Notes: generated from the letters alone by a model not told the origin. A DNA stretch of 64,000 nucleotides from Qipengyuania sp. SS22 (GCF_025736935.1 NZ_CP107048.1:1550001-1614000); one strand, 5' to 3'; positions 18,160 through 26,204 are shown, counted from the first letter of the stretch. Made by a program: numbers and translations.

Positions 18160-18879
18160 TCAATTCGTCATCGGCGCGCGGCGTGGCGGCCCATCCGCGG
18201 CGGGCAGATCATGCCCCAAATAATGCATGAGGCGCTTCAGGGGCTTCATCACCCTTGCAGCCGCAGCTTCATCGGCCAGCGCCAGATGGACGACATTGTC
18301 GCGGCCCAATGCCACAGACAAAGCGTTCCGGTCCAGAGGCAGTTCGAGGCCGCGTTCGCCCGAGCCTTCCGCATCGCGCCCGACACGCCATGCCTGATCG
18401 AGTTTCTTGCGCCCGTCTTCGCTGGCATCGCGGGCATGCAGGAGCAAGGCTACCGCCCCGCCGCGTGCCTGTTCGGCGATGCGCTGGGTGCCCAAGATAA
18501 GACTTCCCACGCGCATTTCGAGCCCCAGCCGGTCGAGCAATACGCGGGTCAGCGCATTTTCGACCATCTCGGGCAAATTCCCGGACACTTCGAGATCGCC
18601 GGTCTTGAACGCGCGTGCCAGCGCGCCCTTGAGCTTACCTGCTGCAAGCGCAGCGGCAAACTCGTCACGCGAGACCCCGATCCAGGCACCGCGCCCGGGG
18701 GCCTTTTCCTGCGCGTCGGGCAGGATCAGTCCCGCAGGCGAGGCGACCAGCCGCACGAGCGTTTCGCGCGGGGCCGTCTCACCCGACAGGATGCAGCGCC
18801 GTTCGGGCTCGGAAGCTTTCCGGGCCTGCGGCGTGTCAGCGATGTCGGAACTCAGGCTCTCATTGGGTGGAGTCCGCAT
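18160..18879 (-). CDS. ylxR: YlxR (DUF448) family RNA-binding protein with L7Ae-like C-terminal half
   Basis: 239 residues. The N-terminal YlxR domain is seen as ERRCILSGETAPRETLVRLV and GRGAWIGVSRDEF (about 27-80), with the usual (R)xCIxxxxxxPKxxLVR pattern. The C-terminal half (about 110-225) is an L7Ae-like fold (GALALLLHARDASEDGRKKL-type helix and strand, and NVVHLALADEAAAARVMKPLKRL). In other bacteria YlxR modulates RNase P activity; here that role is only inferred. The ATG overlaps the nusA 3' end by 20 nt. Confidence 0.85.
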   Translation of the reverse strand: MRTPPNESLSSDIADTPQARKASEPERRCILSGETAPRETLVRLVASPAGLILPDAQEKAPGRGAWIGVSRDEFAAALAAGKLKGALARAFKTGDLEVSGNLPEMVENALTRVLLDRLGLEMRVGSLILGTQRIAEQARGGAVALLLHARDASEDGRKKLDQAWRVGRDAEGSGERGLELPLDRNALSVALGRDNVVHLALADEAAAARVMKPLKRLMHYLGHDLPAADGPPRRAPMTN

Positions 18880-20524
18880 CGGCGGCCTCCTGCGTGTCGG
18901 ACGTCTCGGCGGGTGCCGGAGCTTCCTCGTCTTCGAACCAATGCGCGCGGGCCGCCATGATGATCTCGTTGCCCTGCTCTTCGCTCAGGCCATAATCACC
19001 CAGCACGCCGCCCTTGTCCTGCTCGCGCACCGAGGGGCGCCGCATCGGCGGGCCATCGGCGGGAGCATTGTTGCGGCGACGCGGTGCTTCGCGCTTGCGC
19101 GCAATGAGTTCGTCGGTCGCGAGGTCGGCCAGATCGTCGAGCGTCTTGATGCCTGCCTTGCCCAGCGTGACCAGCATGGCTTCGGTCATGTGCGGCAGCT
19201 CGGCCAGGTCGTCCTCGACGCCCAGTTCACGGCGCGCTTCGCGGTGCGCGGCTTCCTGGCGGTCGATCGCTTCCTTGGCGCGGTTCTGGAGTTCCTCGGC
19301 GAGGTCGTCGTCGAAGCCTTCGATCGCGGCCAGCTCCTCGAGCTCGACATAGGCGACTTCCTCGAGTTCGGCGAAGCCTTCGGCAACCAGCAGCTGCGAC
19401 AGCGTTTCGTCGACGTCGAGTTCTTCCTCGAACATCTTCGAGCGCTCGGCGAATTCCTTCTGGCGCTTCTCCGAGGCTTCTTCCTCGGTCATGATGTCGA
19501 TCTGGTTGCCCGTCAGCTGGCTGGCGAGACGCACGTTCTGGCCGCGGCGACCGATGGCGAGCGACAGCTGGTCGTCGGGAACGACGACTTCGATGCGGCC
19601 TTCCTCTTCGTCGAGCACGACGCGGGCGACGGTGGCCGGCTGAAGCGCGTTGACGATGAAAGTCGCGCCGTCATCGCTCCAGGGAATGATGTCGATCTTT
19701 TCGCCCTGCAGTTCCTGCACGACCGCCTGAACGCGGCTGCCCTTCATGCCGACGCAGGCACCGACCGGGTCGATGCTGCTGTCGTGGCTGATCACGCCGA
19801 TCTTGGCGCGGCTGCCCGGATCGCGGGCGGCGGCCTTGATCTCGATGATGCCATCGTAGATTTCGGGCACTTCCTGCGCGAACAGCTTCTTCATGAAATC
19901 GGGATGCGCGCGGCTGAGGAAGATCTGCGGGCCGCGGTTGTTGCGTTCCACCTTGGTGATCAGCGCGCGGACGCGTTCGCCAACACGCGCGGCTTCGCGC
20001 GGGATCTGCTGGTCGCGGCGGATGACACCCTCGGCGCGGCCGAGGTTGACGACCACATGGCCAAACTCGACCGATTTGATCACGCCGGTGATGACTTCGC
20101 CCGCGCGGTCCTTGAATTCTTCGAACTGGCGTTCGCGTTCGGCATCGCGGACCTTCTGGAAGATCACCTGCTTGGCGCTCTGCGCGTCGATGCGGCCAAG
20201 GTCGACCGGAGGCAGCGGGTCGACGATGAAATCGCCGATCTTGGCATCGTCCTGCAGCTTTTCAGCGGCCTTGAGGTCGATCTGCTTGAAGTAGTCCTCG
20301 ACTTCCTCGACGACCTCGACGACGCGCCACAGGCGCAGATCGCCGGTCAGCGGATCGAGCTTGGCGCGGATGTCGTTTTCCGCACCGTAACGGTTGCGGG
20401 CAGATTTCTGGATCGCTTCTTCCATCGCCTCGATGACGATCGCCTTGTCGATCATCTTTTCGGAGGCGACCGAGGTTGCAATCGCGAGGAGTTCAGCCTT
20501 GTTGGCGGAAATGGCACTGGCCAT
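18860..20524 (-). CDS. nusA: Transcription termination/antitermination factor NusA
   Basis: 554 residues. Binds RNA polymerase and nascent RNA at pauses and terminators. The N-terminal polymerase-binding domain covers 1-125, S1 about 130-200, and KH1/KH2 about 230-345 ([19 protein letters not shown] and [18 protein letters not shown]). The C-terminus has two acidic helix-hairpin-helix repeats ([14 protein letters not shown] and [24 protein letters not shown]), as in proteobacterial NusA, and then an acidic tail. The start ATG shares one base with the rimP stop (TGATG), so translation is coupled. Confidence 0.98.
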   Translation of the reverse strand: MASAISANKAELLAIATSVASEKMIDKAIVIEAMEEAIQKSARNRYGAENDIRAKLDPLTGDLRLWRVVEVVEEVEDYFKQIDLKAAEKLQDDAKIGDFIVDPLPPVDLGRIDAQSAKQVIFQKVRDAERERQFEEFKDRAGEVITGVIKSVEFGHVVVNLGRAEGVIRRDQQIPREAARVGERVRALITKVERNNRGPQIFLSRAHPDFMKKLFAQEVPEIYDGIIEIKAAARDPGSRAKIGVISHDSSIDPVGACVGMKGSRVQAVVQELQGEKIDIIPWSDDGATFIVNALQPATVARVVLDEEEGRIEVVVPDDQLSLAIGRRGQNVRLASQLTGNQIDIMTEEEASEKRQKEFAERSKMFEEELDVDETLSQLLVAEGFAELEEVAYVELEELAAIEGFDDDLAEELQNRAKEAIDRQEAAHREARRELGVEDDLAELPHMTEAMLVTLGKAGIKTLDDLADLATDELIARKREAPRRRNNAPADGPPMRRPSVREQDKGGVLGDYGLSEEQGNEIIMAARAHWFEDEEAPAPAETSDTQEAADADSTQ

Positions 20525-21081
20525 CAGTCGTCTGCCTTTTCTTCTTCGATGTCATCGGCACCGCTCGTGTCGAGCGGCTGGGTGGCGGCAATCAATTCGT
20601 CGGTAAGAACGAGTTTGGCCGAGTGTATCTGGTCGCGGGGAAGAAACACATCGCCCGCCTTGCGGTCTTCGACGGCAACCGTGTCGCCTTCGATACCCTT
20701 CAATTCGCCGCGCAGATTGCGCTGGCCGTCATAGCCTTTGGCCATGGAAATCTTCACTTCGTGCCCGGCCCAATTGGCGAAATCCTTCGCGCGGGTCAGC
20801 GGACGGTCGATGCCGGGGCTGGAAACTTCGAGGTGATAGGCGCCGGCCACCAGCACTTCACCCTGTTCCTCGAGCGCGTCCATACGCTCGGACACCCGGC
20901 GCGACAACGCAGCGCATTGTTCGATCACCAGCTGGCCGGTGGCGGGATCTTCGGCCATAATCTGCAGCGCCTCGCCGCCGTCACCGGCTTCCGAGGACAC
21001 CATCTTGACGCGCACGAGCTCGAAACCAAGGGCCTGTGCCTCGGGTTCGATCACTTCGGTCAAGCGTTCCAGATCGGCCAT
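20524..21081 (-). CDS. rimP: Ribosome maturation factor RimP
   Basis: 185 residues. Needed for 30S subunit maturation. Conserved strings are LERLTEVIEPEAQALGFELVRVKM, CAALSRRVSERMD, YHLEVSSPGIDRPLTRAKDF and DQIHSAKLVLTDELI. The ATG at 21081 has GGAGAA at 4-nt spacing; the frame stays open upstream to 21264 but that part is unconserved. First gene of the translation cluster, with its promoter presumably in the 146 bp before pspF. Confidence 0.96.
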   Translation of the reverse strand: MADLERLTEVIEPEAQALGFELVRVKMVSSEAGDGGEALQIMAEDPATGQLVIEQCAALSRRVSERMDALEEQGEVLVAGAYHLEVSSPGIDRPLTRAKDFANWAGHEVKISMAKGYDGQRNLRGELKGIEGDTVAVEDRKAGDVFLPRDQIHSAKLVLTDELIAATQPLDTSGADDIEEEKADD

Positions 21082-21227
21082 TCGTTCTCCACTTACGCGC
21101 CCCGTGCGACAATGGGGCTTCGTGCCGGCCCCTTGCGGCGCCAGCCCCTCCAGTGTCGCGACAATGTCGGGATGAGCAGCCAGATAAGCGGGAGTCGGTT
21201 GAAAAGCAAGCGCGAAGACGCGCCCGT

Positions 21228-22250
21228 TCAGCTGTCGTCGGCGAGCGCGTGTTTCTTGATGCAATGCCGTAGCTGATCATACGACAGACCAAGCGCCTTG
21301 GCGGTCTGGCGCTGGTTCCAGCGATGCTTGCCCAGCGCATGCTCGACGATGGTGCGTTCATGCCCATCGACCGCCGCGCGCAGATCGTCGATGCTTTCCA
21401 GATCGGGCCCGGAGGACGCGGGCGCGGCCGTGGGAGCCGCTGCCTGGTCTGCGCGAAACGCGGGACTGAGGGGTTTCCACGGACTGTCGAAGGGGTCGAA
21501 CACCGCATGGCCGATCGGTGCGCTCCAGTCGTCCCAGCGATAGATCGCGCGCTCGACGACATTGCGCAATTCGCGGACATTGCCCGGCCAGTCGTATTTC
21601 TCGAGCTGCTCGGCGACATGCGGCGCAAAGCCCGGCCAGCCTTCCCAGCCAAGCTCGGCGGCCATCCGGCGGCCGAAGTAGTCTGCCAGCACTTCGACAT
21701 CGCCCTCGCGTACGCGCAGCGGCGGTAGCGTGATGACCTCGAAGGTCAGCCGGTCGAGCAGATCGGCGCGAAACTCGCCGCGCTCCGCCTTGGCCGGCAG
21801 ATCTTCATTGGTCGCGGCAACGATGCGCACATCGACGCGTGTCGGACGACTCGAACCGATGCGGGTGACCTCGCCATATTCGACCGCGCGCAGCAGCCGT
21901 TCCTGCGCGCCCATCGACAAAGTACCCAGTTCGTCGAGAAATAGCGTGCCCTTGTCGGCTTCTTCGAACCGGCCCGCGCGCACTCTGGTAGCGCCGGTAA
22001 AAGCGCCCGCTTCATGGCCGAACAATTCGGCCTCGATCAGCGTTTCGGGCAGCGCGGCACAGTTCATGACGACCAGCGGTTCGTCCCACCGGGTAGAGAG
22101 GCGATGCAGGCGCTCGGCGATCAATTCCTTGCCGGTTCCGCGCTCGCCGATGACCAGCACCGGGCGCCGCATCGGCGCCGCGCGACTGGCCCGTTCGACC
22201 GCGTCGAGAAAGGCCCCCGACTGGCCGATAAACTGATTTTCCCGCTCCAT
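21228..22250 (-). CDS. pspF: Phage shock operon activator PspF
   Basis: 340 residues. A sigma-54 activator ATPase without a receiver domain, the hallmark of PspF. Walker A is GERGTGKE, the sigma-54 contact loop GAFTGATRV is intact, and FLDELGTL serves as Walker B. The arginine-finger region and the C-terminal Fis-type helix-turn-helix (NQRQTAKALGLSYDQLRHCI) follow. A Pro/Ala linker of about 40 residues separates ATPase and DNA-binding parts. It is divergent from the psp operon and faces its sigma-54 promoter at 22351. In E. coli PspA holds PspF inactive; the same is expected here. Confidence 0.94.
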   Translation of the reverse strand: MERENQFIGQSGAFLDAVERASRAAPMRRPVLVIGERGTGKELIAERLHRLSTRWDEPLVVMNCAALPETLIEAELFGHEAGAFTGATRVRAGRFEEADKGTLFLDELGTLSMGAQERLLRAVEYGEVTRIGSSRPTRVDVRIVAATNEDLPAKAERGEFRADLLDRLTFEVITLPPLRVREGDVEVLADYFGRRMAAELGWEGWPGFAPHVAEQLEKYDWPGNVRELRNVVERAIYRWDDWSAPIGHAVFDPFDSPWKPLSPAFRADQAAAPTAAPASSGPDLESIDDLRAAVDGHERTIVEHALGKHRWNQRQTAKALGLSYDQLRHCIKKHALADDS

Positions 22251-22350
22251 GACCAAGATATAGGGAAAATTCCCAAAGCTTAGCAACAGAAACCAACACA
22301 TCATTTGGCACTGCACTCAGAAACCACGTATTTCTCCCGTTTTTCTGGTT

Positions 22351-22366
22351 TGGCACAGCGCTTGCT
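22351..22366 (+). promoter_or_regulatory. Sigma-54 promoter of the psp operon
   Basis: TGGCACAGCGCTTGCT matches the -24/-12 consensus TGGCAC-N5-TTGCW exactly, with GG and GC in the correct 10-bp spacing. It lies 49 nt before the start of the 50-residue ORF. The divergent activator PspF is the obvious partner; its binding sites are expected in the 22251-22350 region, but I cannot define them. Confidence 0.92.
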
Positions 22367-22414
22367 GAACAGGGTACAACAGCAATCGGCCCACGGGCCC
22401 AGGGAGTTACCCAA

Positions 22415-22567
22415 ATGTATAACCGCAGTTTCTTCCGCAGCCAGCTTGGACAGGCCGCCCTCGCCAGCATGGCAGCGATGGCCACTTTCGTCCTGCTGAG
22501 TTCGCAGATCGCGGTGACGGCACCCACGCCGGTGCTGGCCGCATACGAACAGGTCGAGATCGCATGA
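22415..22567 (+). CDS. 50-residue membrane peptide, first gene of the psp operon
   Basis: Function not recognised. The peptide starts MYNRSFFRSQLGQAAL and has one hydrophobic segment at about 14-43 (AALASMAAMATFVLLSS... APTPVLA), followed by the polar end AYEQVEIA. It could be a signal-anchored or cleaved peptide; the APVLA-type end fits a signal peptidase site. GGGAG lies 9 nt before the ATG, and the sigma-54 promoter is immediately upstream. Its stop overlaps an ATG at 22564 (ATGA) that opens an in-frame extension of pspA. The position suggests a role in the Psp response; this is inference. Confidence 0.72.
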   Translation: MYNRSFFRSQLGQAALASMAAMATFVLLSSQIAVTAPTPVLAAYEQVEIA

Positions 22568-22593
22568 CCCTGCCTCCCGATCATGATCCCCTA

Positions 22594-22654
22594 GGGCCGG
22601 AGAGTCGGTCCCCCGACAGTCCCCGCGGCAGCAATGCCGGCGACTCTCCGGCCC
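22594..22654 (+). repeat. Perfect 14-bp inverted repeat in the pspA leader
   Basis: GGGCCGGAGAGTCG at 22594-22607 is repeated in exact inverse at 22641-22654, with a 33-nt loop. It would form a very stable RNA hairpin between the 50-residue ORF and pspA. No T-run follows. It lies 129 nt before the pspA start and inside the alternative frame that begins at 22564. Confidence 0.85.
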
Positions 22655-22782
22655 GCCCCGATCACCGGCCGCGCTTGTCGCGTATCGAGGAAGAGGTAGA
22701 ACGGCTCCGCCGGTCGCCGACTCCGACCCGCGACAGCGGACGGCCCAAGACATCGGACTTTTTCTCCAGTGGAGCACCATTG

Positions 22783-23472
22783 ATGGGCATTTTTAGCCGA
22801 ACTCGCGATATCATCGCCGCCAATTTCAACGATATGCTGGACAAGGCGGACGACCCCCAGAAGATGATCCGCATGATTATCCTCGAGATGGAGGAAACGC
22901 TGGTCGAGGTCCGCGCGAGCGCCGCGCGCACCATTGCCGACCAGAAGGAAATGCACCGCCACACGGTCAAGCTCGACAAACTCCAGGCCGACTGGAACGA
23001 GAAAGCGCAGCTCGCCATCTCGAAGGACCGCGAGGATCTCGCCCGCGCCGCGCTCGTCGAGAAGAAGAAGGCGGTCGATATGAGCGAGCAGCTCAAACAG
23101 GAAATCGCCGTGCTCGACGACGCGTTGCGCGCCTATGAGCAAGACATCCAGAAGCTGCAGAACCGCCTGCGCGAAGCCCGCAGCCGGCAGACGGCGATCG
23201 CCGCCCGGCTCGAAAGCGCGGAAAACCGCGTCAAGCTGCGCAGCCTGATGACCAACGAACGCGTCGACGATGCGCTGACGCGGTTCGACCAGCTCGAACG
23301 CCGCGTCGATTATGCCGAAGGCCGCGCCGATGCGCTGAGCATTGCCGACAACTCCGACAAGCCCAGCCTGTCGGACGAGATCGCCGCGCTCGAGGGCGCC
23401 GATGCGATCGATGATGAACTCGAACAGATGAAGAAGGCGCTCGGCAAGGGCAGCGCCGGCAAGGAGGACTGA
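22783..23472 (+). CDS. pspA: Phage shock protein A
   Basis: 229 residues of the PspA/IM30 (ESCRT-III-like) family, which coats stressed inner membrane and inhibits PspF. It begins MGIFSRTRDIIAANFNDMLDKADDP, the typical amphipathic membrane-binding helix, and then is almost wholly coiled coil to about residue 190. GGAG lies 8 nt before the ATG. The same frame is open upstream to an ATG at 22564 and would add 73 Pro/Arg/Ser-rich residues; I regard the short form as the main product because it starts exactly at the family N-terminus. Confidence 0.96.
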   Translation: MGIFSRTRDIIAANFNDMLDKADDPQKMIRMIILEMEETLVEVRASAARTIADQKEMHRHTVKLDKLQADWNEKAQLAISKDREDLARAALVEKKKAVDMSEQLKQEIAVLDDALRAYEQDIQKLQNRLREARSRQTAIAARLESAENRVKLRSLMTNERVDDALTRFDQLERRVDYAEGRADALSIADNSDKPSLSDEIAALEGADAIDDELEQMKKALGKGSAGKED

Positions 23473-23477
23473 GACCC

Positions 23478-23774
23478 ATGGAAGAGCTTATCATCATTCC
23501 CGCGATCTTCATCGGGCTTCCGTGGATCATCCTCCACTACATCACCAAGTGGAAGACATCGGCCACGATCACCGGCGACGACGAAGCCCTGCTCGAGGAA
23601 CTCTATAACCTCGCCAAGCGGCTCGATGACCGGATGGACACGGTCGAACGCCTCGTCGCCAGCGACAACCCCGAATTCCGTCCCGGCCGCATCGTTCACG
23701 ACAGCGAGCAGGACAACCAGCAGCTGCGCGAACTCGAGCAGCTGATTGCCGAGAAAAAAGGAGCCAAGCTGTGA
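23478..23774 (+). CDS. pspB: Phage shock protein B
   Basis: 98 residues, somewhat longer than the 75 or so of E. coli PspB. One N-terminal membrane helix (IIIPAIFIGLPWIILHYI) is followed by a cytosolic coiled coil with the PspB block AKRLDDRMDTVERLVASDNPEFR. PspB and PspC sense envelope stress and bind PspA to free PspF. The gene starts 5 nt after pspA, and its stop overlaps the GTG of pspC by 4 nt. The extra C-terminal 25 residues form a second short coil (QLRELEQLIAEKK). Confidence 0.9.
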   Translation: MEELIIIPAIFIGLPWIILHYITKWKTSATITGDDEALLEELYNLAKRLDDRMDTVERLVASDNPEFRPGRIVHDSEQDNQQLRELEQLIAEKKGAKL

Positions 23775-24148
23775 ATAGCCCCCGCACCACGCTTTACCGC
23801 GACAAGCAGAACGCGAAACTGATGGGTGTCTGCTCGGGCATCGCGGATTACACCGGCGTCAACGTGTTCTGGGTCCGGCTCGGCTTTCTCGGCCTGACCT
23901 TCATGTCCGGCGGCTCGACCATCCCGTTCTACTTCATCGCCGGCCTGCTGCTGAACAAGAAGCCCGCGCACCTTTATGTCGATCACGAAGAGCAGACCTA
24001 TTGGCAGCGCGTGCGACAGAACCCCAAGCGCACCGCCCGCGAAATCCGCGCGCGGATGAAGGATGTCGACCGCCGCCTGGCCGATGTGGAAACCTTCTAC
24101 GTCAGCAACAATCCGCGGCTGACCGCCGAGATCGAACAGCTGCGCTGA
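23771..24148 (+). CDS. pspC: Phage shock protein C
   Basis: 125 residues. The PspC domain has RDKQNAKLMGVCSGIADYTGVNVFWVRL and the membrane helix FLGLTFMSGGSTIPFYFIAGLLL (about 15-63). A cytosolic tail ends in a coiled coil, RRLADVETFYVSNNPRLTAEIEQLR, that matches the tails of PspB and the small genes downstream. It starts with GTG at 23771, overlapping the pspB stop. Membrane partner of PspB in relieving PspA inhibition. Confidence 0.92.
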   Translation: MNSPRTTLYRDKQNAKLMGVCSGIADYTGVNVFWVRLGFLGLTFMSGGSTIPFYFIAGLLLNKKPAHLYVDHEEQTYWQRVRQNPKRTAREIRARMKDVDRRLADVETFYVSNNPRLTAEIEQLR

Positions 24149-24172
24149 GCGAACGAGAGGGGGAGAAATCAC

Positions 24173-24484
24173 ATGGAAAACCTCGGAGTATTCGTCCCGA
24201 TCATTGCGCTGATGATCCCGATCGTCGCGATCTGGACCAAGCATCAGCAGAAGCTGGCCGAAATGAACGTCCAGACGACCGCCCAAGCGACCGCCGAAAA
24301 AGCGGCTCAATATGCCAGCCAGGTACATGATCTCGAAGACCGCGTCCGCGTGCTCGAACGTATCGTCACCGACAAGGGCTACGACGTGGCCACACAGATC
24401 GAAGCCCTGCGCGACCAGCGCAGTGTGGAAGAGCGCGGCAGCGGCGTGCCGCTGGGAATGAAACAGGGGGAACAGGCGCTATGA
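24173..24484 (+). CDS. PspB-like small membrane/coiled-coil protein 1
   Basis: 103 residues, first of six similar genes after pspC. A membrane helix at about 6-23 (VFVPIIALMIPIVAIWTK) is followed by a polar helix rich in Ala and Gln. The PspB-like module DRVRVLERIVTDKGYDVATQIEALRD lies in two parts at about 61-86, and a short tail follows. GAGGGGGAG precedes the ATG. The stop overlaps the next ATG by 4 nt (ATGA). No enzyme motif is seen. By position and module it should join the PspABC membrane complex; this is inference. Confidence 0.8.
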   Translation: MENLGVFVPIIALMIPIVAIWTKHQQKLAEMNVQTTAQATAEKAAQYASQVHDLEDRVRVLERIVTDKGYDVATQIEALRDQRSVEERGSGVPLGMKQGEQAL

Positions 24485-24822
24485 ACTGGGGAGGACCTGA
24501 ATTCGTGCTCGCGATCATCGCGCTGAGCACCGGCGGCTGGCTGCTGAACAACTGGATCCGCGCCAAGCACGGTTATTCGCTCGAAGATGAATGGGGCGGC
24601 AAGACCGAACGCAGCGACACTGCGGAAACCACGGCGCTGAAGGCGGAGAACCGCCAGCTGCATGACAAGCTCGATACCATGCAGGACCGCATGGTGGTGC
24701 TCGAAAAGATCGTCACCGACCGCGGCTATTCGCTGCATGATGAGATCGAAGCCCTGCGCGACAAGCGCACCGGCACCGACGCGGGCGTACCGCTGGATAT
24801 GAAGCGCGGGGAGAAGGCATAA
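24481..24822 (+). CDS. PspB-like small membrane/coiled-coil protein 2
   Basis: 113 residues. Membrane helix at about 7-25 (FVLAIIALSTGGWLLNNWI), then WIRAKHGYSLEDEWGG, a string almost repeated in protein 3. The coiled coil carries DRMVVLEKIVTDRGYSL followed by EIEALRDKR, and the tail VPLDMKRGEKA mirrors VPLGMKQGEQA of protein 1. These shared strings make recent duplication likely. The start overlaps the previous stop by 4 nt, and the next start shares one base with this stop (TAATG). Confidence 0.8.
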   Translation: MNWGGPEFVLAIIALSTGGWLLNNWIRAKHGYSLEDEWGGKTERSDTAETTALKAENRQLHDKLDTMQDRMVVLEKIVTDRGYSLHDEIEALRDKRTGTDAGVPLDMKRGEKA

Positions 24823-25130
24823 TGGAATTCATCAACGAAACCACCGTGATCGTCGGTGTAGCCGCGCTTTCGCTGGCCTGGATTGCCAATACCTGGATCC
24901 GCGTCAAGAACGGCTACCCGCTCGAAAACAGCTGGGGCAAGTCGGTCTATCCCAAGAACGACCAGGCGGTCGAACGGGTGAAGCTGCTGACACAGGAAAA
25001 TGCCGAACTGCGCGCCGAACTTGGCTCGCTCAAGGACCGGCTGGGTAATGTCGAACGCATCGTAACCGACAGCGGCTATCACCTCACGCATGAGATCGAT
25101 CGCCTTCGCGACACGAAGGATGCCAACTGA
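24822..25130 (+). CDS. PspB-like small membrane/coiled-coil protein 3
   Basis: 102 residues. Membrane helix at about 8-24 (TVIVGVAALSLAWIANTWI), then WIRVKNGYPLENSWG, close to the same place in protein 2. The coil AELRAELGSLKDRLGNVERIVTD is followed by HEIDRLRD. It is the clearest paralogue of protein 2. The next gene's ATG shares the last base of its stop (TGATG). No known function. Confidence 0.8.
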   Translation: MEFINETTVIVGVAALSLAWIANTWIRVKNGYPLENSWGKSVYPKNDQAVERVKLLTQENAELRAELGSLKDRLGNVERIVTDSGYHLTHEIDRLRDTKDAN

Positions 25131-25444
25131 TGGACGGTGATCTTGCCCTCATCTTCGGGTTCATCCTCGCTATCGTGATGCTGGTGCTGCCCTTCGCCTA
25201 TTTCATCAACCAGCGCGTGCAGGAGCACGAGGAACGCAAGCTGGAGCTCAAAGCGCGGGCGGAAGAAGCCAAGGCCGACCAACTGCGGTTCTCCAACGGG
25301 GACTACAGCAAGATGGAAGAGCGCGTCCGGGTGCTTGAACGCATCGCCACCGACAGCAACCATGCGCTGGCCTCGCAGATCGAGGAATTGCGCGACCTGC
25401 AGGAAATCGAAGACCGCACCACCCCGCGCGAGACGGCACAATGA
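25130..25444 (+). CDS. PspB-like small membrane/coiled-coil protein 4
   Basis: 104 residues. Membrane helix at about 6-24 (ALIFGFILAIVMLVLPFAYF), then a charged helix (VQEHEERKLELKARAEEAKADQL). The module ERVRVLERIATDSNHALASQIEELRD is at about 64-89. ERVRVLERIATDSNH resembles the C-terminal coil of E. coli PspB (ERIQALESILDAEHP) in pattern. The next start overlaps by 4 nt (ATGA). Confidence 0.8.
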   Translation: MDGDLALIFGFILAIVMLVLPFAYFINQRVQEHEERKLELKARAEEAKADQLRFSNGDYSKMEERVRVLERIATDSNHALASQIEELRDLQEIEDRTTPRETAQ

Positions 25445-25716
25445 GTTTCTGGACCGCCGTTGTCGTAATCGTCGCCATCAGCGCGATCGCCGGGGTTTTG
25501 CGGGACCGCTACAAGGCGATCGGCCGCGCCGAAAAGGCGCGGCAGGCCGAGCCCGAAGAGCGGATTTCCGCTGCGGAGAAGCGCGAGGTCGAGGAACTGC
25601 GCGAGAGGATCAAGGTGCTCGAGCGGATCGCCACCGACGGCAATTCGCTCGACGCAAGCGAAACCAAGAGGATTGCCGCCGAAATCGAAGCCCTGCGCGA
25701 CCAGCGGGCGGATTGA
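25441..25716 (+). CDS. PspB-like small membrane/coiled-coil protein 5
   Basis: 91 residues. A short membrane helix at about 3-20 (FWTAVVVIVAISAIAGVL) precedes a charged coil. The module is ERIKVLERIATDGNSL, then an extra KRIAAEIEALRD, so the two halves are spaced a few residues wider than in proteins 1-4. The start overlaps the previous stop by 4 nt. A 31-nt gap follows. Confidence 0.78.
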   Translation: MSFWTAVVVIVAISAIAGVLRDRYKAIGRAEKARQAEPEERISAAEKREVEELRERIKVLERIATDGNSLDASETKRIAAEIEALRDQRAD

Positions 25717-25747
25717 GAACGGCAAGGTTCAAGGAGGACATGAGGTA

Positions 25748-25990
25748 ATGTTCGAACCGACAATGATAATCGCCGGCGCTTCGCTGGTCGGCCTGACCAT
25801 CGTCGCGGCAGCCCTGCTGCGGGCATGGTACGGGTGGCTGGCTCTCAAGCGCCAGGAGCTTGAACGGCACCACACCGGCACCGAAGAGCGCGAGACGGGA
25901 TCGTCGGTCGGCGCGGCGCGGATCGAGCTGGCCGACCTCAAGGAACGCATCAAGAAGCTCGAAGCCATCGCCAGCGGGGTCGATTTGTGA
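25748..25990 (+). CDS. PspB-like small membrane/coiled-coil protein 6 (shortened module)
   Basis: 80 residues. Membrane helix at about 5-27 (TMIIAGASLVGLTIVAAALLRAWYGW), a polar middle, and a C-terminal coil, LADLKERIKKLEAIASGVDL. It keeps the first half of the shared module but ends before the EIEALRD half. ATG 25748 has GAGG about 5 nt upstream. The stop overlaps the following GTG start by 4 nt. Confidence 0.75.
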   Translation: MFEPTMIIAGASLVGLTIVAAALLRAWYGWLALKRQELERHHTGTEERETGSSVGAARIELADLKERIKKLEAIASGVDL

Positions 25991-26163
25991 CCGTCGTGCG
26001 CACCGATGCCGCCCGCGCCGGAATCGGCCTCGGCACTGCCATCGCCGTGGCGATCAGCTGGAGCCTGCACCAGTCGATCGTCTGGGCGGTGATCCACGGG
26101 TTCTTCGGCTGGTTCTACGTCGCCTATTTCGCGCTTACCCGGCCTGGAGGGCTGACCGGCTGA
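25987..26163 (+). CDS. 58-residue two-helix membrane protein
   Basis: Not recognised. Starts with GTG at 25987, inside the stop of the previous gene (GTGA). Two hydrophobic stretches are seen at about 10-25 (RAGIGLGTAIAVAISWSL) and 31-50 (IVWAVIHGFFGWFYVAYFAL), and a short basic-free end follows. It lacks the coiled coil of its neighbours but is translationally coupled to them, so it is probably the last gene of the psp operon. Confidence 0.68.
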   Translation: MTVVRTDAARAGIGLGTAIAVAISWSLHQSIVWAVIHGFFGWFYVAYFALTRPGGLTG

Positions 26164-26204
26164 GGCCGATGGACGCCCGCCGACCGGCCAGCTAAAGGCG
26201 CGCC

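Noticed and set aside
15522..18230. A long plus-strand open frame (902 codons) opposite infB
   Set aside because: Antisense shadow of infB; the high-GC third positions leave it open, and its residues are repetitive and unlike any family.
22261..22274. GGGAA-AA-TTCCC inverted repeat between pspF and the psp promoter as a PspF binding site
   Set aside because: Five-base arms are too short to call and PspF sites are not well defined outside enterobacteria.
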